Of a stretch of DNA of 64,000 nt, positions 53,556-61,902 are shown in pieces. Under the pieces are notes generated by a model, which was not told the DNA's origin, did no database searches, and saw nothing but the letters and a program-made list of their open reading frames with translations. Origin of the DNA: an uncultured Prevotellaceae bacterium. Lineage in GTDB: Bacteria; Bacteroidota; Bacteroidia; Bacteroidales; Bacteroidaceae. Numbering within the stretch: the first letter of the stretch is position 1; each line of letters begins with the position of its first letter. The position numbers and the translations under genes are program-made. Where the stretch lies: contig OMXL01000009.1 of the NCBI GenBank assembly GCA_900314985.1, positions 1 to 64,000 on the forward strand, given 5' to 3'.

Positions 53556-53599
53556 CACTTTTTCTTTGAAACTCGTAACAAAAAGACAGATTTTTTTGC

Positions 53600-54940
53600 T
53601 TATTGTGTTGATTTTGTCAAATGCCAGAAGTTTAAGTCGAGTGTTTTTTCTACTTCTGTCTCTATGTCATCAGGCAAATTGCAGAAGAAATCTATGCCTG
53701 TACGTTTCTCTAACTCTTCGATGCTGATGGCATAGTCGCCAAGGTTGGCAACTGGTTGCGTCGTACCGATGTGATCTGTCCACAAGGCCAATGCCTGATA
53801 GGAATCGGTGTCCTTGTTATAGTGCAACAGTGCCATGTAGAAATACTTGGGGACTATGAGGTTTCCATTACACTTATCTGCATAAATGCCATCTACTTGT
53901 GCGTCATCTATCGTTACTTTGTCTGTGATGGTAGCTGCCTTGACGACATACAACGTATCGCAGTGGGCTCCTGTATAACTGTCATCGGTAGCGAAGTCGC
54001 GCACCAAGTCTTCCAGTCTGCTCCATAGACCACTATTGTGAGAGGTGTATTGTGGTTGCATATTGGTGAGGAAGAAAGTCTGCTTGTTTTGGTCAACAGA
54101 ACACAGACGGTCGGCTGACGGACAGAGGTGCCCTCGTGCGAAACCACTATTCTTATAGTCGCTTAATTGAGAGGAGACAGCCACTTCTGGGTCTGCTTTG
54201 AAGTCGTCCTTACGCTTGACGGTAGACATCGTGTTGCCTGCATGTAGCTCGTAGCAGGTCCAGCGGTTGGCTACCAATTTGTTATCCCACTCCAGCGAGA
54301 AGGTAATGCCATAGGGGTCGCACCTTTTTACGATGATTTGGCACTTTTCCGAAGCACCAGCATCATCTTTTGTTTTTGCCAATCTGTCGTAGCTTACCTG
54401 TGGATATTCCAGTCGCCAGGCTTCTGGATAGTCGTTCCACATATTTTCGCCGACTTTCTCCCAGTTGGAATTCTCGTTGTTGCTATACTCATATTCAATG
54501 CTTTGCATCTCCGAGAACAAGTAGTCCACTGATGTCTCGCTGCCTTCTACGTAGACTTTCATGCCTACGCCTGGAAGATAAGTCACCTTGTCAATCTTCT
54601 CCTTGCCAGCAACATTTTTTGTGACGTACTCTTTGACGGTGTTGTCCTTAAAGGTAATCGTCATTGCATGCTTCTTGCCGTCTATTGGAGGAGCAGGCTC
54701 AGCATTTTGTGCTGACACGTTCAGTCCGAACAGGGTGAATACAAATATCATGATAAGCGTTGACCAGTCGAAGTCGTCTTCGCGTGATACGGCTTCGTCG
54801 GCGTCTTCTATGATAGGGTCGTCCGTAATGACGATGTCAACTTCATCGCCCATTCCCTTCTCGATGAGAGAGCTCATGAGTATATTTTTTGTTCCCATCT
54901 CGTGAATATCTATAGTTGGATAAATATATGTCTTTTTCAT
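53600..54940 (-). CDS. DNA/RNA non-specific endonuclease with an unusual N-terminal extension
   Basis: Protein of 446 residues. The C-terminal half (about 200-430) is a NUC1/NucA-type beta-beta-alpha nuclease: GFARGHLCPSADR (active-site RGH with His; ARGH instead of the common DRGH), then FFLTNMQPQ with the metal-binding Asn region and LWSRLEDLVRDFA. Residues 62-77 form a hydrophobic export segment ending VSAQ. Before it are about 59 acidic cytoplasmic-type residues (MKKTYIYPTIDIHEMG, DEVDIVITDDPIIEDADEAV, DDFDW) that look like one of the short free-standing peptides common in Prevotella. The export signal has no positive N-region, so export is uncertain. Co-transcribed with the gene at 54950 (9-nt gap). 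Confidence 0.82.
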   Translation of the reverse strand: MKKTYIYPTIDIHEMGTKNILMSSLIEKGMGDEVDIVITDDPIIEDADEAVSREDDFDWSTLIMIFVFTLFGLNVSAQNAEPAPPIDGKKHAMTITFKDNTVKEYVTKNVAGKEKIDKVTYLPGVGMKVYVEGSETSVDYLFSEMQSIEYEYSNNENSNWEKVGENMWNDYPEAWRLEYPQVSYDRLAKTKDDAGASEKCQIIVKRCDPYGITFSLEWDNKLVANRWTCYELHAGNTMSTVKRKDDFKADPEVAVSSQLSDYKNSGFARGHLCPSADRLCSVDQNKQTFFLTNMQPQYTSHNSGLWSRLEDLVRDFATDDSYTGAHCDTLYVVKAATITDKVTIDDAQVDGIYADKCNGNLIVPKYFYMALLHYNKDTDSYQALALWTDHIGTTQPVANLGDYAISIEELEKRTGIDFFCNLPDDIETEVEKTLDLNFWHLTKSTQ

Positions 54941-54949
54941 AATCGTCTG

Positions 54950-56896
54950 TTATTTGATGATGACCTTCTGACCATTTGCGATATACATGCCCTTGGTGGG
55001 ATTAGCTACTTTACGGCCCTGCAGATCGTAGACCTCACTATTCACTATTCGTTTTTCACTGTTCACTAGCGTAAGCGCTGTTGTCTCCTCACCATCAATG
55101 GATACGCGGGCTTCAGTGCCTTTCGGTACATAGAAATAGGCACGCATGCCTTTCAATGTCGCATTGGCGCTACTGCTGGGATAGGCTAACTTGCCACTCG
55201 CTGTCAGGAATTGTTCTGTCTTGTCTGTTTTCAGCTCCTTAGGACTATAGGTACCAATGAAAGCGAGACCGCTGACACCTTGTTGAACGGTTGCTGCAGG
55301 GGTGGCGCTCAGCGTTACATTTGAAAATACCTTGTTGGCAATCTCTGCGTCTGGCTTGACGAGGTATGGCTTTCCGGCCTCTATGCTGCTGGCTTCGCCG
55401 AATGTCATTACGTTGCCGCTTATACTATTGCATTGGCGATATTTTCCTTCCATATCTCCCGAAATGGCGAGATCCATTGGTACACAGAACGTATTCCAGA
55501 TACCTTCTTTCAGTGTGCGCTTCAGACGTACAGTGGCTCCAGTGATGTCTGTGCCAGGCGAAACAAACGCCTCGTCTTCGTCGATGACGTAAACAATTGG
55601 TTTGATGTCGGCATAGTCCACTGGCGTGATGCTGTTGTTGGCCGTTATGATGCCTGATACGTCAACCAATGCACCTGTATAGATGCCGCTAACGGTTATC
55701 GGAGCTCCGTTATTACGTACATTCGCTACTGTCACCCAGTCACCCACATTGCTGTTGATGTCGCTATTTCCAATTGCCTTCGGAGCAGTAGCGGCTTCTG
55801 TTACTGGTGCTGCTAATGCCAAGTGGTTGGTATTAGTGTTACTGGTTGCCACCAGTTTGGGTAATCCGTTGACCGTTTGCTTCTTACCTACAATCCATCC
55901 TGCCACATGTTGGTTGTGCTGTGGTGCTGGATTGAATGTAGCTATTGTGCCAAAGTCCATGCAGAGCGTTCCCGTATTGTCGCGCAGATACATCTTGCCA
56001 TCAGCGCCATGCAGTACTCTCGCGTTTTTGTCTGCGCTCAGGAATAGACGTGCCTCTGTGTTTTCAGACAGAGCGTTGAATTCCGAAATACTATTGACGT
56101 TGGTGGTTCCCAGCGTGTAAGTCCTTGTTGTTACCTCGCTGGCTATTGTGCCAATAAAACCGATGGCTTTAATTGTAGTATTACTGCTGATGATGATATT
56201 GGATGTGGCAGTAATCAGTGTGCCAACGCTACTTGTAGGTGTTGTTCCGTCTGTGGTGTAGCGTACCGATGAATAGCTGGCAGGTATAATGGTAACGTTC
56301 TTGGTCGCAGCCTCTGTTGTGTTGGGCCAGAAGTTACATGATTCTGGTAGGGTTGGGGCTTCAACTTCTTCAAGATTTCTCACTACAACATCGTCCAAAA
56401 AGATTCGCTTACCGGTAAAAGTAATCGTAAATGCTGAAGTGATGTCTGTTATGCATACACTGTAGTCAATCCATTCACCATTCTCATCTTTTGATAATGA
56501 AATGCTAGTATCTCCATATGTCGTACCCGTAGAAACGGTAATAGTCAGTGTATTGCTTGAATTGTCATCCCATCCGGCAGCACTGAATGTCAATAAGGCA
56601 GAGGTTACACCGCTCTTAAGATTGATAGTAGGGGTTGTACAGGTTCCATTGTCGCTGCCGGAACCTATCTTGATGCATTTAAAGGCCTGATAAACTTTAT
56701 TATTGGATGTATTGCCTGTCCAACCAGAATTGTCATAAGCTGGAGTCTTGGAACCAGTTCCATAAAAAGTACCATCTCTTCCTCCTTTGTCACTATTGTC
56801 GTCGAATGTTTCCGTAAAGACAACATCATTAATTGCCCATGCTCCTTGCGTTATCGCAAAGCAGCATACAAGCATGAATATGTATAGTTTTCTCAT
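54950..56896 (-). CDS. secreted multi-domain surface protein with sorting-type tail
   Basis: Protein of 648 residues. Signal peptide (1-21). N-terminal jelly-roll-like region (about 25-170) reading as a carbohydrate- or surface-binding module, then a chitobiase/beta-hexosaminidase C-terminal-type repeat (about 195-265: VRYTTDGTTPTSS, TTIKAIGF), a DUF5689-like OB region (about 270-430) and the C-terminal tail VYDLQGRKVANPTKGMYIAN with KVIIK, typical of Prevotella secreted proteins. Heptamer repeats (55035-55069) encode LVNSEKRIVNSE just before the tail. Exact role unknown; probably a cell-surface adhesin or nuclease partner. Confidence 0.78.
   Translation of the reverse strand: MRKLYIFMLVCCFAITQGAWAINDVVFTETFDDNSDKGGRDGTFYGTGSKTPAYDNSGWTGNTSNNKVYQAFKCIKIGSGSDNGTCTTPTINLKSGVTSALLTFSAAGWDDNSSNTLTITVSTGTTYGDTSISLSKDENGEWIDYSVCITDITSAFTITFTGKRIFLDDVVVRNLEEVEAPTLPESCNFWPNTTEAATKNVTIIPASYSSVRYTTDGTTPTSSVGTLITATSNIIISSNTTIKAIGFIGTIASEVTTRTYTLGTTNVNSISEFNALSENTEARLFLSADKNARVLHGADGKMYLRDNTGTLCMDFGTIATFNPAPQHNQHVAGWIVGKKQTVNGLPKLVATSNTNTNHLALAAPVTEAATAPKAIGNSDINSNVGDWVTVANVRNNGAPITVSGIYTGALVDVSGIITANNSITPVDYADIKPIVYVIDEDEAFVSPGTDITGATVRLKRTLKEGIWNTFCVPMDLAISGDMEGKYRQCNSISGNVMTFGEASSIEAGKPYLVKPDAEIANKVFSNVTLSATPAATVQQGVSGLAFIGTYSPKELKTDKTEQFLTASGKLAYPSSSANATLKGMRAYFYVPKGTEARVSIDGEETTALTLVNSEKRIVNSEVYDLQGRKVANPTKGMYIANGQKVIIK
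55035..55069. repeat. in-frame heptamer tandem repeat before a sorting tail
   Basis: Five 7-nt units: TCACTAT, TCACTAT, TCGTTTT, TCACTGT, TCACTAG. Read on the minus strand as LVNSEKRIVNSE, exactly at the junction between the protein body and its C-terminal sorting tail. Confidence 0.8.
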
Positions 56897-56925
56897 AGAA
56901 TTAAAGATAAGTTAGTAATATTGGT

Positions 56926-56934
56926 GCAAAGTTA
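56926..56934 (-). promoter_or_regulatory. -7 box of the surface protein/nuclease operon
   Basis: Minus-strand TAACTTTGC (56934-56926), 30 nt before the ATG at 56896. No clear -33. Confidence 0.55.
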
Positions 56935-57087
56935 CGAAAAAAACTTGTAAAAGTGAAGCGATTTTGGAAGATTAACGCATTTCGACCTAAAATAAAGGCA
57001 ATCAAGTGAAGAATGAGGAAGAGCAATTTGGGTCAAAAAGCAAATTGGGGAGGATTGGTGAAGGAGTTAGGTTGCCAAATCGTAACC

Positions 57088-57209
57088 TCACTTAGCCATC
57101 TCCTTCATCTTTGTAACAAAGCTATTGAAGCTCGTCAGCAGTTCTTCGACAAGCGAAGCGGCAAGCCGATTACCTCGTAGGTACTGCGCTCAATTGATAT
57201 AACTTCCAT
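57088..57209 (-). pseudogene. decayed small HTH/excisionase-like gene
   Basis: Behind a good -7 box (57245-57237) an ATG at 57209 starts MEVISIERSTYEVIG, a start typical of small Bacteroidota helix-turn-helix proteins, then stops early. A second frame just downstream reads LVEELLTSFNSFVTKMKEMAK before a TGA at 57088. The two parts look like one gene broken by a frameshift and internal loss. GGTTACGATTTGGCAACC follows the stop directly. Confidence 0.5.
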
Positions 57210-57236
57210 GTCTTGTTAAGTTTTTGTGATTTGTGG

Positions 57237-57245
57237 GCAAAGGTA
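57237..57245 (-). promoter_or_regulatory. -7 box of the decayed HTH gene
   Basis: Minus-strand TACCTTTGC (57245-57237), 28 nt before the ATG at 57209. Confidence 0.55.
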
Positions 57246-57398
57246 CATCATGATTCCCAGATAAGCTCATTCTGAAAAAATCTTATTGTGAAATAACACT
57301 TCAGGGAAACAAAAGCCTGATATCTGCCGAACTTGCTCATCAGAAAGCAGACAAGCATCTTTGTGTGGCACTCCACAGAAAAGTGCGTATTAGGCTAC
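57237..57398 (-). repeat. inverted island-flank repeat, copy A
   Basis: Read on the minus strand from 57398: GTAGCCTAATACGCAC, then TGCCACACAAAGATGC, GATGAGCAAGTTC, TTCAGAA and a TACCTTTGC promoter. The same series of words in the same order lies on the plus strand at 62905-63034 (copy B). The first 16 bases are identical. The copies face inward-out as inverted repeats about 5.5 kb apart. Confidence 0.75.
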
Positions 57399-57552
57399 AC
57401 CCTTCTATAGAACATAATTGTGGCATCAGATTGCAGAAATGGTTAGAGAATAAAGTGTCTGACACTTCATAAGAACAAATCGCCAGCCCCATTGTTTGAG
57501 ACTAGCGATTGTAATGACTCTTTCGAAGATGAAGACTTATGACTCAAACAAC
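57399..57552. other. intergenic, nothing recognised
   Basis: Together with 56935-57087 this completes the gene-free 56897-57552 stretch. Apart from the decayed HTH gene and repeat copy A, I see no gene or RNA here. Confidence 0.4.
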
Positions 57553-57765
57553 TTATTCAAACGAAACCAACTCTGTGCTGCATTCGTTGCAGAGTAAGGG
57601 CGGATTTTGGTTTTCAGTTGCGATTTCCTTGTCAAAACATGATTCTATGTCAAGGATGTTTTCATAGACACAGCCGCAGTTAGGGCACTTATATTGAGGA
57701 TTATTAGGCATGAGGTGAGCGCTTTTGCTGCTTACCTTGTAGCCATTTGATGAAGTGATAACCAT
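57553..57765 (-). CDS. small zinc-ribbon-like protein
   Basis: Protein of 70 residues with two Cys pairs, CPNCGC (about 27-32) and LCNEC (about 58-62), spaced as in a zinc ribbon. It lies 19 nt behind the BspA-like gene, so it may be co-transcribed. No family recognised. Confidence 0.6.
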   Translation of the reverse strand: MVITSSNGYKVSSKSAHLMPNNPQYKCPNCGCVYENILDIESCFDKEIATENQNPPLLCNECSTELVSFE

Positions 57766-57784
57766 ATTCTTTACAAGTTAACAG

Positions 57785-60346
57785 TTAATGTTTCAATACT
57801 TTCTTACCATCTATAATGTTGATACCCTTACTGGGTTTCTTCAACTTTCTACCGTTGAGGTCATACACTGGGGATTTTATGCTCTTATCCATGGTGATGC
57901 CCTGAATGCCAGATGGGTCAAACTCTACGATATTTTTGAAATAATATGTATACCCAGCATTAATGTAAGATGTCTCGCTGTTTTTAGGAATTTGCAGAGT
58001 TGCATCATTTACGACATCGAAGGCATTTCCTCCAAGTGTAGGAGCTGTTGCATTTAGTGATTTTACTAATGTTAATCTGTCACAATCCCAGAATGCTTTA
58101 TTTCTGATACTAGTCACAGAATGGGGGATAGTAATAGAAGTCAAAAACCAACATTGACAGAAAGCATATTCACCAATAGTTGTAATGCTGTTAGGAATGT
58201 CTATAAAAGTTAACTTGCTACAGCCTTGAAAACATCCATAAGGAATAGATGTCATGCTATTAGGGATGATTACGGAGGTCAGACCACTTCTGCAGAAAGC
58301 ATTGCTCCCTATAGAAGTTACACTATTAGGAATGGCTATAGAAGTTAATCCACTACAATCATAAAATGCTTCTATGCCGATAGATGTTACACTATTGGGA
58401 ATATTAATGGAAGTCAGAACGCTACATCCAGAGAAAGCATAATCACCGATAGCGGTCACGCCACTGGGAATAATACTTTTTTTACACCCAGCAATTAGAA
58501 TATTCTGTTGCGTTTCAATAATAGAATTACAATTTTCTCTTGAGTCATATATCTGATTTCCTTCTTCAACAACGATAGTTGCTATTCCATTACAACCCCC
58601 AAAAGCTCCTCGGCCAATAAACTTTACACTATTGGGAATGTTGATAGAAGTCAAACTATTGCAGCCTGCAAAAGCCCACTCACCGATAGAGGAAATCGTT
58701 TTCGGAAAATCAATAAAAATTAATCCGCTACAACCTTCGAAAACATAATTCTCAATACTTGAAATGCTGTTAGGAATGACAAAAGAGGTCAAACCAGAAC
58801 ATCCTTCGAAAGCCCGTTCACCAATGGATGTTACACTATTAGGGATTGTCACTGAGGTTAAACCTCTACAACCGTAAAAGGTTTCCTTTCCAATATAGGT
58901 TATACTATTGGGAATGGTAACAGAGGTTCCGTTTTCGCAATAATAGAAAGCCTGTTTGCCAATAGAGGTAATTTTAAAGTCAATTCCAGCAAAAGAAACA
59001 GATTCTGGTATAACGATATCGCCAGAATAACTTTCTCCATCGACGGGCTTTGTTACCTCGGCCTCTTTACTATTTTTTATTCGATATCTTATTCCGTCAG
59101 TTAACACACAAAAATCTGATTCTGAAATGGATTTAAAGTTTCTCCAACAATCGGCATTAGAGAATTCTTCTTTCTTTCCTTCCGGGACATATAGGTCTGT
59201 CCATGTGTAACAAGAGCTACCGAATGTATGATTACTTATTTCCGGTATTATTGAGCCGTCCCCAATTATATATATGCTAGAGATGTTCTCAGCTTTATAA
59301 AAAGCATAATCTTTTATTCTTCGACTGCTTAACATGAGCGTTTTAATCTCTGTATCATCATCACTATATAAATGTTGCGCATGGAATAAAGGATTACTAT
59401 CTTGAGAGACAAATATGATGCCGCACCAAGCATCCATGTCATTGACAATTACTTTCTTTAGACTACTACAATTTCTATATGCACCCAAACCGATTTCATA
59501 AACGTTTTGGGGCATAGAGACCTTACTCAAACTTATACAGTCCATAAAAGCATAGTCATCAATTGCCACCAATTCTTCAGGTAAATTTAATTGTTCCAAT
59601 CCTTTGCATTTACAAAAAGCCATTTTAGGTATGGATTTCAAATTTGACGGTAATACTACTGTATTAAGACTACTACAATTCTCAAAAGTATTTTCTCCTA
59701 AAGATTTTACTCCCTCTGGCAAATGAATAGCTAATAGACTACTACAATTTTTAAAGGCACATTTACCAATACTTGATAGTTGTTCTGGAAGTGTTATCGT
59801 AGTCATACCTATACACCCTTCAAAAGCACTTTCTCCTATTGAAGTTGTTGTCTGTGGAATAGTTATGGATTCTAGCTGTTCACAGCCATAGAACAGTTTA
59901 TTATTGATAGATGTAATCCCTTCAGGTAAAATTACATTAGACAAGGCTTTGCATTCGTAAAAGACACCAACACCGATCGTTTTCATACTTTGAGGAATTG
60001 AAATAGAGGAAAGACTACTGCATCCATAAAAACAATGATCTGGCAAAATCGTAATACTTTGTGGAATGGAAATGGAAGTTAGTGCCGAACATTCGCTGAA
60101 TGCCATGTAACCAATTTTTGTAACTTTAAACAGTTTTTCTCTGTACGTTACCGTTTCAGGAATAACTATATTCCCCGAATATTTAACTTTGTTGCCTTGA
60201 TTATAGCCACCGAAAGTAACTTCTAACTCGTCAGCAGACAATCTGTTGTAATATATGCCGTCAACCTCGCAGTCGTATGCAAAAACACTTGTACTTACAA
60301 AGAGTGCAAGCATAGTCACATAAAACAATTTATATAATCGTTCCAT
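57785..60346 (-). CDS. BspA-like leucine-rich-repeat surface protein
   Basis: Secreted protein of 853 residues. Signal peptide (1-23), then two blocks of LRR_5 repeats of about 23 residues (pattern ITSIGxxAFxGCSxLTSIxIPNSV; about 60-345 and 455-790) separated by a spacer, and a C-terminal sorting tail (PVYDLNGRKLKKPSKGINII, ending KVLKH). BspA proteins of this group mediate adhesion to host matrix or other bacteria, or are surface antigens. The DNA is visibly AT-richer than the core genes. The near-identical second-block repeats are prone to recombination. Confidence 0.9.
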   Translation of the reverse strand: MERLYKLFYVTMLALFVSTSVFAYDCEVDGIYYNRLSADELEVTFGGYNQGNKVKYSGNIVIPETVTYREKLFKVTKIGYMAFSECSALTSISIPQSITILPDHCFYGCSSLSSISIPQSMKTIGVGVFYECKALSNVILPEGITSINNKLFYGCEQLESITIPQTTTSIGESAFEGCIGMTTITLPEQLSSIGKCAFKNCSSLLAIHLPEGVKSLGENTFENCSSLNTVVLPSNLKSIPKMAFCKCKGLEQLNLPEELVAIDDYAFMDCISLSKVSMPQNVYEIGLGAYRNCSSLKKVIVNDMDAWCGIIFVSQDSNPLFHAQHLYSDDDTEIKTLMLSSRRIKDYAFYKAENISSIYIIGDGSIIPEISNHTFGSSCYTWTDLYVPEGKKEEFSNADCWRNFKSISESDFCVLTDGIRYRIKNSKEAEVTKPVDGESYSGDIVIPESVSFAGIDFKITSIGKQAFYYCENGTSVTIPNSITYIGKETFYGCRGLTSVTIPNSVTSIGERAFEGCSGLTSFVIPNSISSIENYVFEGCSGLIFIDFPKTISSIGEWAFAGCNSLTSINIPNSVKFIGRGAFGGCNGIATIVVEEGNQIYDSRENCNSIIETQQNILIAGCKKSIIPSGVTAIGDYAFSGCSVLTSINIPNSVTSIGIEAFYDCSGLTSIAIPNSVTSIGSNAFCRSGLTSVIIPNSMTSIPYGCFQGCSKLTFIDIPNSITTIGEYAFCQCWFLTSITIPHSVTSIRNKAFWDCDRLTLVKSLNATAPTLGGNAFDVVNDATLQIPKNSETSYINAGYTYYFKNIVEFDPSGIQGITMDKSIKSPVYDLNGRKLKKPSKGINIIDGKKVLKH

Positions 60347-60385
60347 AAGCTTATCTTTCGTTAGAATAATTAGGATGGAAATTTC

Positions 60386-60832
60386 TTATAAAGAATTAGC
60401 GAACTTTTTTGCATTTAGATCAGCGCCGACCATTACAACCTGCAAATCTTTTAAGTTTGAAGGGGCTAATATCCTATTTAATTGCTTACTATCTGAATAG
60501 ACATAAACATGAATCTGCCCATTGGTCATGTTCCTAAGAGCATTCTTCAAATTCTCTGCCGTCTTCCCATAGAAACGCTCTTTTGGGGAATCTAAACTCT
60601 TAATCCATACGATGAATGGAACATTGTCATAGTAGACATCTTCTGCAAATAACGAATTCTTAAAAATGAGTTTTATTTGATTGATAATTGTTTCGTACTC
60701 TGGAACTTGATCGAATACGAATTTGACTGCAATGTTACAGAGCGTTTTAGAATCGTCTTCAGTAATAGTTACTTCAGGAAGCGTAAACTCGTTAGCGTCA
60801 AAATCGTCATAAACTTGAGGCCTCATAATCAT
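60386..60832 (-). CDS. orphan protein, unknown
   Basis: Protein of 148 residues without signal or membrane helix. Alternating beta/alpha pattern (NEFTLPEVTITEDDSKTLCN in part; KDLQVVMVGADLNAKKFANSL in part). I recognise no family. It is 39 nt upstream of the BspA-like gene and about 10 nt downstream of the structured RNA region, so it could share a transcript with both. Confidence 0.6.
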   Translation of the reverse strand: MIMRPQVYDDFDANEFTLPEVTITEDDSKTLCNIAVKFVFDQVPEYETIINQIKLIFKNSLFAEDVYYDNVPFIVWIKSLDSPKERFYGKTAENLKNALRNMTNGQIHVYVYSDSKQLNRILAPSNLKDLQVVMVGADLNAKKFANSL

Positions 60833-60839
60833 AAATCTT

Positions 60840-61150
60840 TAGTGCCTATAGTCACCCAGATTCAGCGGTTAGTAATATTTATCTACAGAAAGACGTGGGT
60901 ACTCTACTTCGCCTATCCCGCTGCTGGGCTCTCGCATTGCCTTGACCAGGATAAGCAACTCGATAGCCCACGCCGAGATATATTGAGACTGCCGCCATAA
61001 GCGAACAGAGTGCAATACACCCAATGTGGACGCCTCGTTGCGTTTCTTCTGGTCTTGAATTTGCGAGATTCAGCAGCCGAAGATAACGTTCGTAAACGTC
61101 CTTTTACCACTAAAATTCGACCCGTCAACCCTTCCGGGCTACCTGAGTCG
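60840..61150 (-). ncRNA. candidate structured RNA or long structured leader
   Basis: A gene-free, GC-richer stretch of about 310 nt downstream of a minus-strand -7 box. Read on the minus strand it holds many hairpin elements: CCCGGAAGGG near the 5' end, ACGTT-TACG-AACGT with a UACG tetraloop, ACGC-AACGAG-GCGT, and a large domain closed by CGTGGG/CCCACG (about 60970 and 60894) that contains CTATC/GATAG. It does not show RNase P, tmRNA, 6S or SRP signatures that I can recognise. It may be an independent ncRNA or the 5' leader of the 60386 gene. Confidence 0.5.
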
Positions 61151-61153
61151 GTT

Positions 61154-61162
61154 GCAAATATA
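61154..61162 (-). promoter_or_regulatory. -7 box of the structured RNA
   Basis: Minus-strand TATATTTGC (61162-61154). The expected -33 region has no good TTTG, so the promoter is weak or needs an activator. Confidence 0.5.
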
Positions 61163-61213
61163 CAAAAAAGTTAGCACATTGTGTATGTTTTTACGAAAAA
61201 TCTTCATAATTCG

Positions 61214-61245
61214 TTGCTAATTTCAAGAAAAAGCGCTATTTTTGC
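61214..61245 (+). promoter_or_regulatory. promoter of the RhuM-like fragment
   Basis: TTG (61214-61216) and TATTTTTGC (61237-61245), spacing 20 nt. Confidence 0.55.
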
Positions 61246-61360
61246 AGAAAACATCGATAGAATCATGGGGACTCTGCTGATCCATTTTACCAGAGATATT
61301 CGGAGGTATAATGTCTGTATCAACAAGCAATAGAACCTGCAACAAAACGTTATTGGAGAT

Positions 61361-61699
61361 ATGGAAAAAAAGGAAAACAACGAATTAGAGAAAAGGAACC
61401 GGGCTTTCCTGATTAACCAAGATGAAAACGGAATAGCTCGAGTTTATGTAAGATTCGAGAGTGAAGATGTGTGGCTCAATGTGGAGCAGATGATGGAACT
61501 GTTTGATGCTTCGCAGCAGGATATTAGCTATCATATCAATCAAATATATGCCGAGAATGAGCAAGACCCAGAACGAACTCACAAAAAATTTTTGTTAGTT
61601 CGGCAGAAGGGAAATAGAAGTGTCCGTAGAAACATGAGCCACTACAATCTGGATATGATTATTGCTGTGCCTATAAGGTTACTCACGCTCTCTATTTAG
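61361..61699 (+). pseudogene. truncated RhuM/Fic-associated (COG3943) gene
   Basis: Residues 1-105 resemble the N-terminal DNA-binding part of RhuM-type proteins: ARVYVRFESEDVWLNVEQMM, LFDASQQDISYHINQIYAEN and HYNLDMIIAV (each in part). Family members continue for another 200 or more residues after MIIAV (usually into GYRV); here the frame leaves the family immediately (PIRLLTLSI) and stops. The 3' part has been replaced by an unrelated fragment. Confidence 0.75.
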
Positions 61700-61827
61700 A
61701 TATGGGCAGAGGCTGGAACTATGCATGGTTTAGGGACGAAGACGGCAAGGTAAAAGAAATCTTTTCTGAAAGCAAATTGGCTCCAAGTTACAAGTATAGG
61801 ACTAATTGGATTACATTCTACAAGTGA
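61678..61827 (+). pseudogene. 3' fragment of an unrelated gene fused behind the RhuM fragment
   Basis: In another frame the sequence after the junction reads VTHALYLDMGRGWNYAWFRD, then EDGKVKEIF and YKYRTNWITFYK, stopping at 61825-61827. It has the character of the end of a real protein, but there is no start. Together with the RhuM fragment it marks a deletion or recombination junction near 61670. Family unknown. Confidence 0.55.
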
Positions 61828-61877
61828 CGAACTTCGATAAAATGTAGAGAGAATAACGATATTCGGAATAAATACAT

Positions 61878-61886
61878 TAACTTTGC
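61878..61886 (+). promoter_or_regulatory. -7 box of the DUF1016 gene
   Basis: TAACTTTGC, 17 nt before the ATG at 61903. Confidence 0.55.
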
Positions 61887-61902
61887 AAACGATATTGAAA
61901 AT

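Noticed and set aside
60894-60975. Resemblance of the minus-strand RNA (GGTCA...AGCAGC) to the SRP RNA core.
   Set aside because: The conserved GGAA tetraloop is not in the right place and the loop is too large. The general size also does not fit the small bacterial SRP RNA.
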